A stretch of 64,000 bases of DNA, taken from the NCBI GenBank assembly GCA_900544675.1, contig UQVZ01000017.1:13311-77310 (forward strand), written 5' to 3'. Below are positions 51,959 through 61,329 of this stretch, one piece after another. The stretch's first letter is position 1. Each line of letters opens with the position of its first letter. The DNA is from an uncultured Bacteroides sp. (GTDB lineage Bacteria; Bacteroidota; Bacteroidia; Bacteroidales; Bacteroidaceae). The position numbers were made by a program, and so were the translations under genes. Under the pieces are notes generated by a model. It was not told where the DNA came from and ran no database searches. It saw nothing but the letters and a program-made list of their open reading frames with translations.

Positions 51959-52474
51959 ATGAGACACAATAAGAAATTTAACCATTTAGGTCGTACTGCT
52001 TCTCACAGACACGCTATGTTGTCGAATATGGCATGTTCTCTGATCAAGCACAAAAGAATCACTACGACTGTTGCGAAGGCTAAAGCTTTGAAGAAATACG
52101 TTGAACCGTTGATTACCCGTTCAAAGGATGATACAACCAATTCGCGTCGTGTAGTGTTCAGCTACCTGCAAGACAAATATGCCGTTACTGAACTCTTCAA
52201 AGAAATCTCTGTAAAGGTTGCAGACCGTCCGGGAGGTTATACCCGTATCATCAAGACCGGTCACCGTTTGGGCGATAACGCTGAAATGTGCTTTATCGAA
52301 CTGGTTGACTATGATGAAAACATGGCTAAGACTGCGGCTAAGAAGACTACTCGCACCCGTCGTTCTAAGAAGTCTGCATCTGCTGCTACAGCTGAAGCTC
52401 CTGCTGCAGAAACAGCTACAGCCGAAGCACCTGTTGCTGAAGCCGCTACAGAGGAAGCCCCTAAAGCTGAATAA
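51959..52474 (+). CDS. rplQ: 50S ribosomal protein bL17 with long acidic tail
   Basis: The 171-residue protein has the L17 core (MRHNKKFNHLGRTASHRHAM, then TRSKDDTTNSRRVVFSYL). From about residue 124 a low-complexity Lys/Arg-rich then Ala/Glu/Thr/Pro-rich tail follows, ending in EEAPKAE. Typical bL17 has 115-130 residues, so about 48 residues are extra. Such tails occur in Bacteroidota. A terminator follows. Confidence 0.96.
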   Translation: MRHNKKFNHLGRTASHRHAMLSNMACSLIKHKRITTTVAKAKALKKYVEPLITRSKDDTTNSRRVVFSYLQDKYAVTELFKEISVKVADRPGGYTRIIKTGHRLGDNAEMCFIELVDYDENMAKTAAKKTTRTRRSKKSASAATAEAPAAETATAEAPVAEAATEEAPKAE

Positions 52475-52503
52475 TTCTGTAAACGCTATATATTAAAGAA
52501 AGG

Positions 52504-52537
52504 AACCGGAGTCTTTTTACAGATTCCGGTTTTTTTG
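52504..52537 (+). terminator. Terminator of the ribosomal protein cluster
   Basis: AACCGGAGTC (52504-52513) and GATTCCGGTT (52522-52531) form a 10-bp stem with one wobble pair and an 8-base loop, followed by seven T residues. It ends the rpsL/rpsJ-rplQ transcript. Confidence 0.87.
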
Positions 52538-52576
52538 TTTTCCACCGATATTGCAAAGAGGAAAATACCTGAAGTT

Positions 52577-53179
52577 ATGTTATTACCCTATTTACATAAA
52601 GACCTGATAGAAGCTGGATGTGACGAAGCCGGGCGTGGATGCCTGGCAGGAGCGGTGTATGCGGCTGCAGTAATTTTACCGCTCGACTATCAGAATGAAT
52701 GCTTGAACGATTCGAAAAAACTCACCGCTCGCCAGCGGTATGCCCTTCGTGAAGTAATCGAGCGTGATGCCCTGGCATGGGCTATAGGTGTGGTATCGCC
52801 TGAAGAAATAGATAAAATCAATATCCTGAATGCTTCGTTTCTGGCGATGCATCGGGCAATCGACCGCCTGGCTTTGCGTCCTCAGCATCTGCTGATTGAC
52901 GGTAATCGCTTCAGCCCTTATGCCGGCATTCCTCATACGACAGTCGTAAAGGGTGATGGCAAATATCTTTCCATTGCCGCGGCTTCTGTCTTGGCAAAGA
53001 CTTACCGTGACGATTATATGGAGCGCCTGCACGAGGAATACCCCATGTACGATTGGAAGGGAAATAAAGGTTATCCTACCAAGAAGCATCGTGAAGCCAT
53101 CCGGATTTACGGGACCAGCCCTTATCATCGGATGAGCTTCAATCTGTTGGGAGATGGTCAGTTGTCTCTTGATTTCTAA
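52577..53179 (+). CDS. rnhB: Ribonuclease HII
   Basis: The 200-residue endonuclease cuts RNA in RNA-DNA hybrids, including single ribonucleotides. Catalytic acidic residues are in CDEAGRG (Asp16, Glu17), LLIDGNR and AKTYRDDYM. The C-terminus resembles other bacterial RNase HII proteins (HREAIRIYGTSPYHRMSF). The ATG at 52577 (MLLPYLHKDL) is preferred; the frame extends upstream to 52535 through the terminator region. Confidence 0.95.
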   Translation: MLLPYLHKDLIEAGCDEAGRGCLAGAVYAAAVILPLDYQNECLNDSKKLTARQRYALREVIERDALAWAIGVVSPEEIDKINILNASFLAMHRAIDRLALRPQHLLIDGNRFSPYAGIPHTTVVKGDGKYLSIAAASVLAKTYRDDYMERLHEEYPMYDWKGNKGYPTKKHREAIRIYGTSPYHRMSFNLLGDGQLSLDF

Positions 53180-53250
53180 ATTCAAGATGTTTTTACATTT
53201 TGTCTAATTAAGTTTAATAAAAAGCTTTTAATTGTTGTTCGTCTGCTTAA

Positions 53251-53275
53251 AAATCGTTTATTTTGTCAACGATTT
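53251..53275. promoter_or_regulatory. 8-bp inverted repeat before the ECF sigma gene
   Basis: AAATCGTT (53251-53258) and AACGATTT (53268-53275) flank nine bases that include ATTTTG, a weak -7-like sequence. It lies 30 bp before the sigma factor ATG. Operator function is only suggested. Confidence 0.35.
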
Positions 53276-53304
53276 ATTAGGATTGTTAATTGTTGAAGTT
53301 GGAA

Positions 53305-53874
53305 ATGAATGATGCTCTGCCTTTGGATTTGTCAACTTGGGATGAATCTTGTATGAAACGTTTCATACGAGATAATTCCGCTTTGTTTTATGCTTTTGCC
53401 AGTCGTTATGTTCATGACCCTGAATTAGTTGATGATTTCTTGCAGGAGGCTTATATGAAACTTTGGTCGCATCGGCAAACGATTGGCAAGGTAAAGTCGG
53501 TCCAGAACTATTTTTATACGATTCTTCGGAATACCATTATCGACAAGTGGGCTTATTTATCTTCGAGCAAAAACGAGAAAAGCTTAGATGATTATCTGGA
53601 GGTTTCTTCCAATGAATCATTTGTGCAACATATCATCGAGGCAGAAAGTTCCCATCTCATTGCGGAGGCAATCCGGAAGCTTTCTCCACAAAATAGACGT
53701 ATTATATTGATGAGTCTCGATGGTAAGACCATGTCTGAAATTGCAGAAACTTTACATATTTCGGTTAATACGGTCAAAACCCTGAAGTACCGTGCCATTA
53801 AGCAGCTTGCTTGTTCACTTTCGAAAGAAGATTTTCTTACTTTCCTTTTGCTTTTGTATTCTTCAATGTGTTAA
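53305..53874 (+). CDS. ECF-type RNA polymerase sigma factor
   Basis: The 189-residue sigma-70 family protein has region 2 (FYAFASRYVHDPELVDDFLQ, with EAYMKLW) and region 4 (KLSPQNRRIILMSLDGKTMS, then LHISVNTVKTLKYRAIKQL). There are no regions 1 or 3, so it is an extracytoplasmic function type. The FecR-like anti-sigma gene follows after 65 bp, then SusC with an STN domain. This is the standard trans-envelope signalling order of Bacteroides. A TTG at 53290 is a less likely start than the ATG at 53305. Confidence 0.92.
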   Translation: MNDALPLDLSTWDESCMKRFIRDNSALFYAFASRYVHDPELVDDFLQEAYMKLWSHRQTIGKVKSVQNYFYTILRNTIIDKWAYLSSSKNEKSLDDYLEVSSNESFVQHIIEAESSHLIAEAIRKLSPQNRRIILMSLDGKTMSEIAETLHISVNTVKTLKYRAIKQLACSLSKEDFLTFLLLLYSSMC

Positions 53875-53902
53875 AATCACGATAGTTTGTCATACTTTTG
53901 AA

Positions 53903-53915
53903 ACGTATTATACGT
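53903..53915. promoter_or_regulatory. Short perfect dyad between sigma and anti-sigma genes
   Basis: ACGTATTATACGT is a 13-base perfect dyad with one central base. It lies three bases after TACTTTTG (53893-53900), an exact TAnnTTTG match. Together they could form a regulated internal promoter for the FecR-like gene. Confidence 0.35.
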
Positions 53916-53939
53916 CTATTGTAATAAAGAGACTAAAAT

Positions 53940-55049
53940 ATGTATCAAAAGTATAAAAACATACCTCGTTTGATTGCTTGTCGGGTGTTGGAAATGCCTA
54001 TGAGTGAAGAGGAGAACCGGTGTTTGGACGAATGGTTGCAAGCATCGGAAGAAAATTATTGTCTTTTCGAACAAATTCGTGACAAGCAGTTGGCTATGCA
54101 TATCCTTCGTTTGCAACAAGCGAAGTATGGCGACAAGATGGCTGAACGTTTTGCACATCGTGTATTCGGCAGACAACGGCGCATCCGTTTGATTCGATGG
54201 GGGAGTGTAGCGGCTATGTTTGTCTTGTTTTTCTCGCTTTCCTTTTATTTCTTTGGTGAAAAGGAGAAGCAACAGATTTTTCCTGGAGAGGGAGGTGCCG
54301 TGTTGACTTTGGCTGATGGAAGGCAGTTCGATATAGCCAAGGTTGAACATAATGTTGTGGATGAATTGGTCACTTCCGTTTCGATTGATGTCAAATCCGA
54401 TACCATTCCTTATAATACGTTGACTGTTGAAGCCGGGAAAGAGTTTGTCTTCCGTTTGCCTGATAGTACGCGAGTCTGGATTAATTCCGAGTCGGAACTT
54501 CGTTTCCCAGTAACGTTCACGAAAGGAAAAGAACGTAAGGTTTACCTGAAAGGTGAAGCTTATTTTGACGTGACTAAAGACCAGCACCATCCTTTTGTGG
54601 TAACGTTGGACGAGGATGCTATTTCGGTTTATGGCACCCGTTTCAATGTTTCTCATTATCCAGACGAACCTTTGTCGGCCGTTTTGATAGAGGGAAGTAT
54701 TGGTTTTCGTCCGTCTGGTGGCGAAGAAGTCCGTTTACATCCTTCCGAACGGTTAGAGTATGATGCAACTACGGGGCAAATTTCGATACGTGCGGTCGAT
54801 GTTTCACAATATGTAGCGTGGGTCAATCATCAGTTTGTGTTCCATGGGCAGACCTTGGAAGAGATTATGACCACATTGGCACGCTGGTACGACTTTACTC
54901 CTGTTTTCACTTCCGATGCTATACGTCATATTCGCTTATCTGGGCGTTTGTATCGGTATGATGACATTCGAATATTGTTGGACAGTTATGAAAAGACTTC
55001 AGGGTTGAAATTCAAATTGCAAGGTAAGCAGATTATTATTTCTGAATAG
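53940..55049 (+). CDS. FecR-family anti-sigma factor
   Basis: The 369-residue protein has a cytoplasmic N-terminal anti-sigma region (about residues 1-82) and one transmembrane helix at about 84-103 (GSVAAMFVLFFSLSFYFF). The periplasmic FecR domain shows LTVEAGKEFVFRLPDSTRVW, NSESELRFPVTF and YLKGEAYFDV. A C-terminal DUF4974-like STN-related domain (FVFHGQTLEEIMTTLARWYD) follows. It should hold the sigma factor inactive until the SusC STN domain signals ligand. It precedes the SusC gene by 37 bp. Confidence 0.93.
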   Translation: MYQKYKNIPRLIACRVLEMPMSEEENRCLDEWLQASEENYCLFEQIRDKQLAMHILRLQQAKYGDKMAERFAHRVFGRQRRIRLIRWGSVAAMFVLFFSLSFYFFGEKEKQQIFPGEGGAVLTLADGRQFDIAKVEHNVVDELVTSVSIDVKSDTIPYNTLTVEAGKEFVFRLPDSTRVWINSESELRFPVTFTKGKERKVYLKGEAYFDVTKDQHHPFVVTLDEDAISVYGTRFNVSHYPDEPLSAVLIEGSIGFRPSGGEEVRLHPSERLEYDATTGQISIRAVDVSQYVAWVNHQFVFHGQTLEEIMTTLARWYDFTPVFTSDAIRHIRLSGRLYRYDDIRILLDSYEKTSGLKFKLQGKQIIISE

Positions 55050-55086
55050 TCGACATCTATAACATCTATTATTATAAAAACAGAGA

Positions 55087-58000
55087 ATGCTTATGAAAAG
55101 AATCGTTAATTGTTTTTGTGCTTTAATGCTGGGAGGTGCTTTAGTCTTTCCAGTTTCGGTGCTGGCTCAGGCTGTTTCAGTCCGCATCGATCGGGGAACG
55201 CTGGACCAGGCTTTCCAGCAGATTATGAGGAGCAGCGATATTCAGCTGGTGTATAATACTGATGTGGCGTCGCGCATCCGTTGTCGAGCGCAGGTATTCC
55301 GCGAAAAAGACATTACACAAGTCTTGGATGCCTTGTTGGCGAACACCTCTTTGACTTATACGGTGAAGAACGGTATTTATACCATTATTCCCCGTCCGAA
55401 GACCTCCCAGGCTTCTCAGCCTCGGGGAGCCATTTCCGGACAAGTCCTTGATGAAGCTGGTGAGCCGGTTATCGGTGCGTCAGTTTTGTTGAAAGCTACC
55501 CGTAAGGGGATGATTACCGATATGAACGGGCGTTTTGCCATCCCGGGAGTGAGCGGAAGCAAGGCGACGGTAGTGATTTCTTTTTTGGGTAAGAAGACCA
55601 TCGAGGCTGATATGAAACCGGGTTCGAACGCAGTGTTTACGTTGCAAGATGACGAAACGATGCTGAACGAGGTGATTGTAACTGGTTATCAGGATATTGC
55701 TAAGGAAAAAATGACTGGTTCGGTGTCTATTGTGCGTGCCGAGGACTTGCAGACCCGTTATGCACCGAATATCCTGAATAACTTGGAAGGGCGTGTGGCA
55801 GGTTTGAGTACTCAGGATGGCAAGATTACCATCCGAGGCACCAGCTCGCTTTACGCCGAGACCAATCCCTTGTTGGTAGTGGACGGTGTGCCTATCGAAG
55901 GTCGGATTGAAGACCTGAACCCTTACGACATCGAGAGTGTCAACGTCTTGAAGGATGCGGCAGCTACTGCCATCTATGGTGCACGGGCATCAAACGGTAT
56001 TATTGTTATCACGACCAAGAGTGCCAAGGAGAAAGGCAAGATTGACATCGACTTTTCGGCCAACCTGACCATTTGGGAGAAGAAGAATATGGATTATGCT
56101 GACAACTTCTACCTTACTCCCGAACAACAAGTCAATATCGAGTCGGACTATTGGAACTATTATTTCTTCGACAACGATGGTGAGGTAGCCGACCCCTTGG
56201 GAAGCACTTACCAGGCTATCGAAGGGGGGACAAGCGCCATTTCTCCCATCCAGTATGCCTATTACCGGTTGGCGCAAGGAGAAATCACTAATCAGGAATT
56301 GAACAGTTTTTTGGACGGCTTGAAGAAAAACAACTTTGCCAAGGAATATGGCGATAACATTTATAAGCAGCAGATTTTGCAACAATACAATCTTTCTTTG
56401 CGAAGCCGTGCGGATAAATTCCAAAGTAACTTGACCTTAAACTATAAGTTCGACAATAGTGGGCAAATCAATTCCGACAAGAGTTCACTCAACATTAACT
56501 ATAAAGGAAGCTACGACCTGGCTCCCTGGCTGACCGCTTCATTCAATTTCAACGGTATCTACGATAAGAGTAAGGGACCGGGTGAGGATTACAATGCCTC
56601 TTATATCAATCCGTGGGCAGTACCTGCTTACGAGCGGATGTACAACGAGGATGGGTCTGCCAACCTGTTTTATTATTGGTATGACGGTAACCCTTACTGG
56701 AGTAGCAAGGGTGTCGAAGGATTTTACGACTTGGGCGTGAACATTAAGGATGAGTTCTACAACAATACTTTGACCACCCGACGTCAGCACTTCCGTTATC
56801 ATGGAGACTTGCTCTTCAAAATCATCAAGGGACTGACCGCTAATGCACAGTTTATTTATGAGACCGACAGGACTCAGGAAGACTGGTTAGCCAATCAGGC
56901 CAGTCACGTTGCACGCAGCATCCGTAATGCTTATACCCAAGTAGGAGCTGATGGGAGAGTTACTTATATGACACCCGAGAATGGAGGTATGTTGCGCTCT
57001 ACCAATATATACGGACGCTATTGGACGGCACGTGGTCAGTTGAATTATGCCAATACCTTCGGTAAGCATTACGTGGCTGCTATCGCCGGTTTGGAGTTCC
57101 GCCAGACGAAATCGAACGGTTCGAAAGCCCTCATTTTGGGTTATGACGACCAGTTGCAGAACAGCTCTACCCATACGGTGGACTTCGGTACGCTGAGCAC
57201 GATGAATTACAACTCCAATTATATGTCGCTTGGAGGAGGTTATCCGTCGCAGCAGTTTGTTTTCAATCCTTATTTTCGCGACGGTATGGGACCAGTGATT
57301 GAGGAATTCCATCGTTATGCTTCCGGTTACTTCACTCTTACTTATACTTATGACGACCGTTACAACTTCTTCGGTTCCTTCCGTAAGGACTATGCCGATG
57401 TTTATGGACTGAATGCCAAATACCGTGGTCGTCCCTTGTGGTCGGTTGGAGCGGGATGGAATATCCATCAGGAAGACTTTATGAAACCGGTCGATTGGGT
57501 CAACTTCCTGAAGCTTCGTGTCAGCTATGGTGTGACGGGTAACATTTACCAGGGGGCTACCAGCTATATGACCGCTACTTCTACCGAAGTGAATGAATAC
57601 ACCAACCTGCCTTATGGCACAGTGGAAAGTCCTGCCAATCCGAACCTGAAATGGGAACGCAATACTACCACGAACGTCGGTGTCGACTTCTCTTTTATCA
57701 ACAACCGTCTGCAAGGTTCATTGGACTTCTACAACAAAAAGGGTACCGATATCTTTGCTCCGCGTCAGCTTGACCCCACCACCGGGTTTACTTCGATGTA
57801 TTACAACACGGCCAGCATCCGCAACCGGGGTATGGAATTAGCGCTTAGCTATAACTGGTTTGTTCCCCGTCGTCGCCAGTCGTTTGGTTGGGCCACCAAC
57901 TTCACGATGTCGTACAACAAGAATGTGGTAACCGATGTGCAGAATCCTGCCACTTCAGCCTATCAGCTTACCAGCACGCCTTATATGACTGGATACCCTT

Positions 58001-58617
58001 CCAGTGCCTTGTGGTCGTACCGCTTTGCCGGTATCAGTAATGTCGAGGGTGAAAAGGGACAGACCCTATGGTATGTCGAAGATGGAGGGACTTCTCATTC
58101 AGCGAGCAATCGCAGCATCAGTGTTCTGGAATATTCCGGTCAGACTGAGCCGAAGACCATTATGGGCATTGACAACCGCTTCACCTGGAATGGTTTTACC
58201 CTGAGCGTGCTGATGGCTTATTATGGCGGACACAAGATGCGTGCTTTGGCCGAGACTGAAACCTTTACCGTGCCTTATGCTGCCGTTGCCAGCTATTTTG
58301 CCAATGCCTGGACACCCGAGAATCCTACCAACACACCGGGTATTGGACGTTACGCTTCCACTTCGTTGGGCTCTGAGCCCAGCCAGAGCGACATCTCCGT
58401 GCGTGATGCCGATTTCCTGAAAATCCGTAACATCGTGTTCGGATACGAATTTCCCCAACAGTGGTTGCGTCCTTTGGGCATCAACCGCCTTTCGCTCAGC
58501 TTCCAGATAGATAACCCACGCTACCTTTGGGTGAAGAACAAGGTGGATGTCGATCCCGAAACCTTGGGCATCCGCAATCCCAGTTCGTTCATCTTCGGAC
58601 TGAATATCAACTTGTAA
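55087..58617 (+). CDS. SusC/RagA-family TonB-linked outer-membrane transporter with STN domain
   Basis: The 1176-residue protein has a signal peptide (cleavage near VLAQA) and an STN domain at about residues 30-100 (RGTLDQAFQQIMRSSDIQLV, ending NGIYTIIPR). A carboxypeptidase-like domain (GQVLDEAGEPVIGASVLLKA) follows. The TonB plug contains LVVDGVPIEGRIEDLNPYDI and AAATAIYGARASNGIIVITT. A 22-strand-type barrel completes it. The STN domain marks it as the signalling receptor for the FecR/ECF sigma pair upstream. It pairs with the SusD gene downstream to import an unidentified ligand. The start may be ATG 55087 or ATG 55093. Confidence 0.95.
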   Translation: MLMKRIVNCFCALMLGGALVFPVSVLAQAVSVRIDRGTLDQAFQQIMRSSDIQLVYNTDVASRIRCRAQVFREKDITQVLDALLANTSLTYTVKNGIYTIIPRPKTSQASQPRGAISGQVLDEAGEPVIGASVLLKATRKGMITDMNGRFAIPGVSGSKATVVISFLGKKTIEADMKPGSNAVFTLQDDETMLNEVIVTGYQDIAKEKMTGSVSIVRAEDLQTRYAPNILNNLEGRVAGLSTQDGKITIRGTSSLYAETNPLLVVDGVPIEGRIEDLNPYDIESVNVLKDAAATAIYGARASNGIIVITTKSAKEKGKIDIDFSANLTIWEKKNMDYADNFYLTPEQQVNIESDYWNYYFFDNDGEVADPLGSTYQAIEGGTSAISPIQYAYYRLAQGEITNQELNSFLDGLKKNNFAKEYGDNIYKQQILQQYNLSLRSRADKFQSNLTLNYKFDNSGQINSDKSSLNINYKGSYDLAPWLTASFNFNGIYDKSKGPGEDYNASYINPWAVPAYERMYNEDGSANLFYYWYDGNPYWSSKGVEGFYDLGVNIKDEFYNNTLTTRRQHFRYHGDLLFKIIKGLTANAQFIYETDRTQEDWLANQASHVARSIRNAYTQVGADGRVTYMTPENGGMLRSTNIYGRYWTARGQLNYANTFGKHYVAAIAGLEFRQTKSNGSKALILGYDDQLQNSSTHTVDFGTLSTMNYNSNYMSLGGGYPSQQFVFNPYFRDGMGPVIEEFHRYASGYFTLTYTYDDRYNFFGSFRKDYADVYGLNAKYRGRPLWSVGAGWNIHQEDFMKPVDWVNFLKLRVSYGVTGNIYQGATSYMTATSTEVNEYTNLPYGTVESPANPNLKWERNTTTNVGVDFSFINNRLQGSLDFYNKKGTDIFAPRQLDPTTGFTSMYYNTASIRNRGMELALSYNWFVPRRRQSFGWATNFTMSYNKNVVTDVQNPATSAYQLTSTPYMTGYPSSALWSYRFAGISNVEGEKGQTLWYVEDGGTSHSASNRSISVLEYSGQTEPKTIMGIDNRFTWNGFTLSVLMAYYGGHKMRALAETETFTVPYAAVASYFANAWTPENPTNTPGIGRYASTSLGSEPSQSDISVRDADFLKIRNIVFGYEFPQQWLRPLGINRLSLSFQIDNPRYLWVKNKVDVDPETLGIRNPSSFIFGLNINL

Positions 58618-58642
58618 CCAACGTAAAACCTGAAAAAAGGAA

Positions 58643-60103
58643 ATGAAGAAAATGAAAACGAAATACATGCTTTATGGCTGCCTGTTGGGAGGGGCGATGA
58701 TGGTTGCCTCTTCCTGCTCCGATTTCACCGATGTGCAGCCCAAGGGAAAGAACCTCTTGTCTACTACTACACAACTGGAGATGTTGCTTAACCGTGAATT
58801 TTATATGGATTCGGGCGACGGTCCCCAGTTCGTGGGTGATATCATTGGCACACTTTCTAACATTCCGACTTTGCTGAGCCAGCCTACGCCCACGCGTAGC
58901 TCTATTATTTTGAGTTGGGATGAGACCCTGCAGGATAAGTTGGCCGAGTTGACCGCGAGTGACTCGGAATATAGTGAATATTACGGTATCATCGGTCAGG
59001 TGGCCAATCCCATCCTGTCTCGTCTGAGTGAGGCGACAGGCGACGAAGCCACGAAAAACCGTTTGCGTTGCGAGGCGTTGACCTTGCGTGCCTACTTCCA
59101 TTATCTGGTAGTCAACAAGTTTGCCAAGGCGTACAATCCCGCTACGGCAGCCGAAGACCCCGGTGTGCCCTATGTGCTCGAGACTCAGGATGTAGCTCAG
59201 CCTACGGTGAAGCTTACGGTGCAGGAAGTGTACGACCATATCCTGGCCGATGCCCAAGAGGCTATCGACCTCGACGGGCTGCCTACTGTGGCGGTCAATC
59301 GGATGCGTCTGAGCAAGCCTTGTGCTTATGCCGTCAAGGCCCTTGCCTTGATGAGTATGCAACGTTTCGATGAGGCCGAAGAAGCGGCACGTCAGGCGCT
59401 CGACCTCAACAGTACGGTAAACAATTATACGGAAATGCTGGCCACTTCCACCAACCTTTTGGGTGAATCTTACCAGGTGCTGTTCCGCCCGCGTCTGGAA
59501 TGTGAGGAAGACCTTTTCTACACTCATAGTTTGGAATTTTTTGAAGCATTAACCCCCGAGGCTATTGCCCGTTTCGAGCCGGGATATGCCACGCTGGAAC
59601 TGATAGACACCGACATTAAGATGTATGCCGGTATATCGGGAGGTATGGCAACTTCGATGTTGGGATTGGACGATAGTTACCCGATGACCTACGACTTGAA
59701 CTCTGGATGGAATATGGCAGGGTTGAAAACCACTCATATGTACCTCGTCGTGGCTGAAGCCGAAATCCATAAAGGCAACTACGATGAGGCGATGCGCGCA
59801 CTCGATGCCATCCGTGTCAATCGTCTCGACCCTTCGGTGTACCAACCGCTAGAAGGTACGGTGAACACCTTGGAGGATGCCATGCTGCACCTGAAGCAGG
59901 TGTCGCACGGTGAAAACATTTACTCGGTATACAATTTTATCAACCGCAAACGTTGGAACCAGGTGAGCGGTTGGGAGGAAACCTTCACAAAGTCGCTTGC
60001 CGGAAACACTTACGAGCTGACACCTGACTCGCCCTTGTGGATATTCCCCTTCCCCCAGAACGTGATTAACAACAATCCCGGCATCACGCAGAATTACCAG
60101 TAA
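58643..60103 (+). CDS. SusD/RagB-family surface lipoprotein
   Basis: The 486-residue protein has a lipoprotein signal with a lipobox-like ASSC at about residues 21-25. The SusD-type helical TPR fold follows, with CEALTLRAYFHYLVVNKFAK as the clearest motif, then ALDLNSTVNNYTEML and a C-terminal LWIFPFPQNVINNNPGITQN. SusD proteins form the lid over SusC and capture ligand at the cell surface. It lies 25 bp after SusC. Similarity to glycan-binding residues cannot be judged from sequence, so the substrate stays open. Confidence 0.92.
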   Translation: MKKMKTKYMLYGCLLGGAMMVASSCSDFTDVQPKGKNLLSTTTQLEMLLNREFYMDSGDGPQFVGDIIGTLSNIPTLLSQPTPTRSSIILSWDETLQDKLAELTASDSEYSEYYGIIGQVANPILSRLSEATGDEATKNRLRCEALTLRAYFHYLVVNKFAKAYNPATAAEDPGVPYVLETQDVAQPTVKLTVQEVYDHILADAQEAIDLDGLPTVAVNRMRLSKPCAYAVKALALMSMQRFDEAEEAARQALDLNSTVNNYTEMLATSTNLLGESYQVLFRPRLECEEDLFYTHSLEFFEALTPEAIARFEPGYATLELIDTDIKMYAGISGGMATSMLGLDDSYPMTYDLNSGWNMAGLKTTHMYLVVAEAEIHKGNYDEAMRALDAIRVNRLDPSVYQPLEGTVNTLEDAMLHLKQVSHGENIYSVYNFINRKRWNQVSGWEETFTKSLAGNTYELTPDSPLWIFPFPQNVINNNPGITQNYQ

Positions 60104-60159
60104 ACTGGGTCGCCGATAGGGAAAAATAATGAAGACAATAAATGAAAATAGTGATTGAT

Positions 60160-61314
60160 ATGAAGACAAACAAATTTTGGGGAGCAGCCGTCATAGGCTG
60201 CCTGATGTGCTCTGGATGTGCCACGCAACCGGAAAACCAATATACGTTGGATGGAACCATCAACGGTGGCGAAGGCGAATGGATTTACTTGGCCTATACG
60301 GTGCACGACACTGTGAGAGTGACCGATAGCGTACGCATTGCCGATGGTGCGTTCCGCTTTGCCAAAGAGTTGGACGTGCCCGCTGTAGAAGCGGCGCTTT
60401 ATATGGGCAAGCCATTCGATTACCGCACCCTGAAGATGGCACGTGTCTTTCTTGAACCGGCTGCGATGACCGTGGCGCTCGACACGGCTGATTTTTCAGC
60501 GGTGAAGGTGACCGGTTCAGCCTCACAGACCGAGAGCGATAGCTTGAATGCCGTTCTCAGTCCGATTTATACTCGCGTTCGTTCGTTGCGTGATTCGCTT
60601 CAGACCGCTTCGTCCGGCGAGCGCAAAGAGTGGTTGACAGCACAAGCGGATGCGTGTGCCGATAGCGTCCGGAATATCCAATTGGATTTTGTCCAGTCGC
60701 GTCCGCATTCCTTCGTGGCAGCAGGTTACCTGCCTTTCTTGATGGGACAAATGACGTATGCCGACTTGAAGGCTGTTTATGAAAACCTTTCGCCCGAAGT
60801 GAAACAGCACGCCAACCTGCTCGAGGTACGCAAGGAACTTTCTGTACTCGAACGTGTACAGCCGGGTTGTTCTGCTCCTCTTTTCCGTGCGTTGAGCTGG
60901 GAGGGTGACTCCATTGGCTTGGCTGACTTGAAGGGAAAATATGTTCTGCTCGACTTTTGGGCTACGTGGTGCGTGCCTTGCCGCAAGAGTTTTCCTCATG
61001 TGAAGGAACTCTACCGCAAGTATCATGCCAAGGGCTTCGAGGTGTTCTGTGTAGCCGACGATGACAGCAATCCCGACAAATGGAAAGAAGCCATCCGGAA
61101 AGATGGCATCGAGGATTTCCATCACGTGCTGCGCGGTCTGAAGTGGGACCGTTCCAAGGGCATTGACGGTATGGACCATACGAACGACATCAGCGACCTT
61201 TATGCCATTCATTACCTGCCGACGAAGTACTTGATAGACAAGGAAGGCAACATCGTGGGCAAGTTTGACGATGAAGAACTGGACGCTAAGTTGAAAGAGA
61301 TTTTCGGATATTAA
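60160..61314 (+). CDS. TlpA-type thioredoxin-like protein with DUF4369-like N-terminus
   Basis: The 384-residue protein has a lipoprotein-type signal (MKTNKFWGAAVIGCLMCSGC). A beta-rich N-terminal domain (YTLDGTINGGEGEWIYLAYT) resembles DUF4369, and a helical linker follows. The C-terminal TlpA/ResA thioredoxin fold has the active site WATWCVPCRKSFPHV, that is CVPC, and the cis-Pro region YLPTKYLID. It is probably anchored in the periplasm or outer membrane and acts as a thiol-disulfide reductant. An upstream ATG at 60142 would add six residues. It follows SusD by 56 bp in the same direction. Confidence 0.9.
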   Translation: MKTNKFWGAAVIGCLMCSGCATQPENQYTLDGTINGGEGEWIYLAYTVHDTVRVTDSVRIADGAFRFAKELDVPAVEAALYMGKPFDYRTLKMARVFLEPAAMTVALDTADFSAVKVTGSASQTESDSLNAVLSPIYTRVRSLRDSLQTASSGERKEWLTAQADACADSVRNIQLDFVQSRPHSFVAAGYLPFLMGQMTYADLKAVYENLSPEVKQHANLLEVRKELSVLERVQPGCSAPLFRALSWEGDSIGLADLKGKYVLLDFWATWCVPCRKSFPHVKELYRKYHAKGFEVFCVADDDSNPDKWKEAIRKDGIEDFHHVLRGLKWDRSKGIDGMDHTNDISDLYAIHYLPTKYLIDKEGNIVGKFDDEELDAKLKEIFGY

Positions 61315-61329
61315 TATTGGTTGAAGACA

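Noticed and set aside
55087..60103. SusCD pair annotated as a polysaccharide utilisation locus
   Set aside because: No carbohydrate-active enzyme is encoded in the operon, and the neighbours are thiol-redox proteins, so a glycan substrate is not supported.
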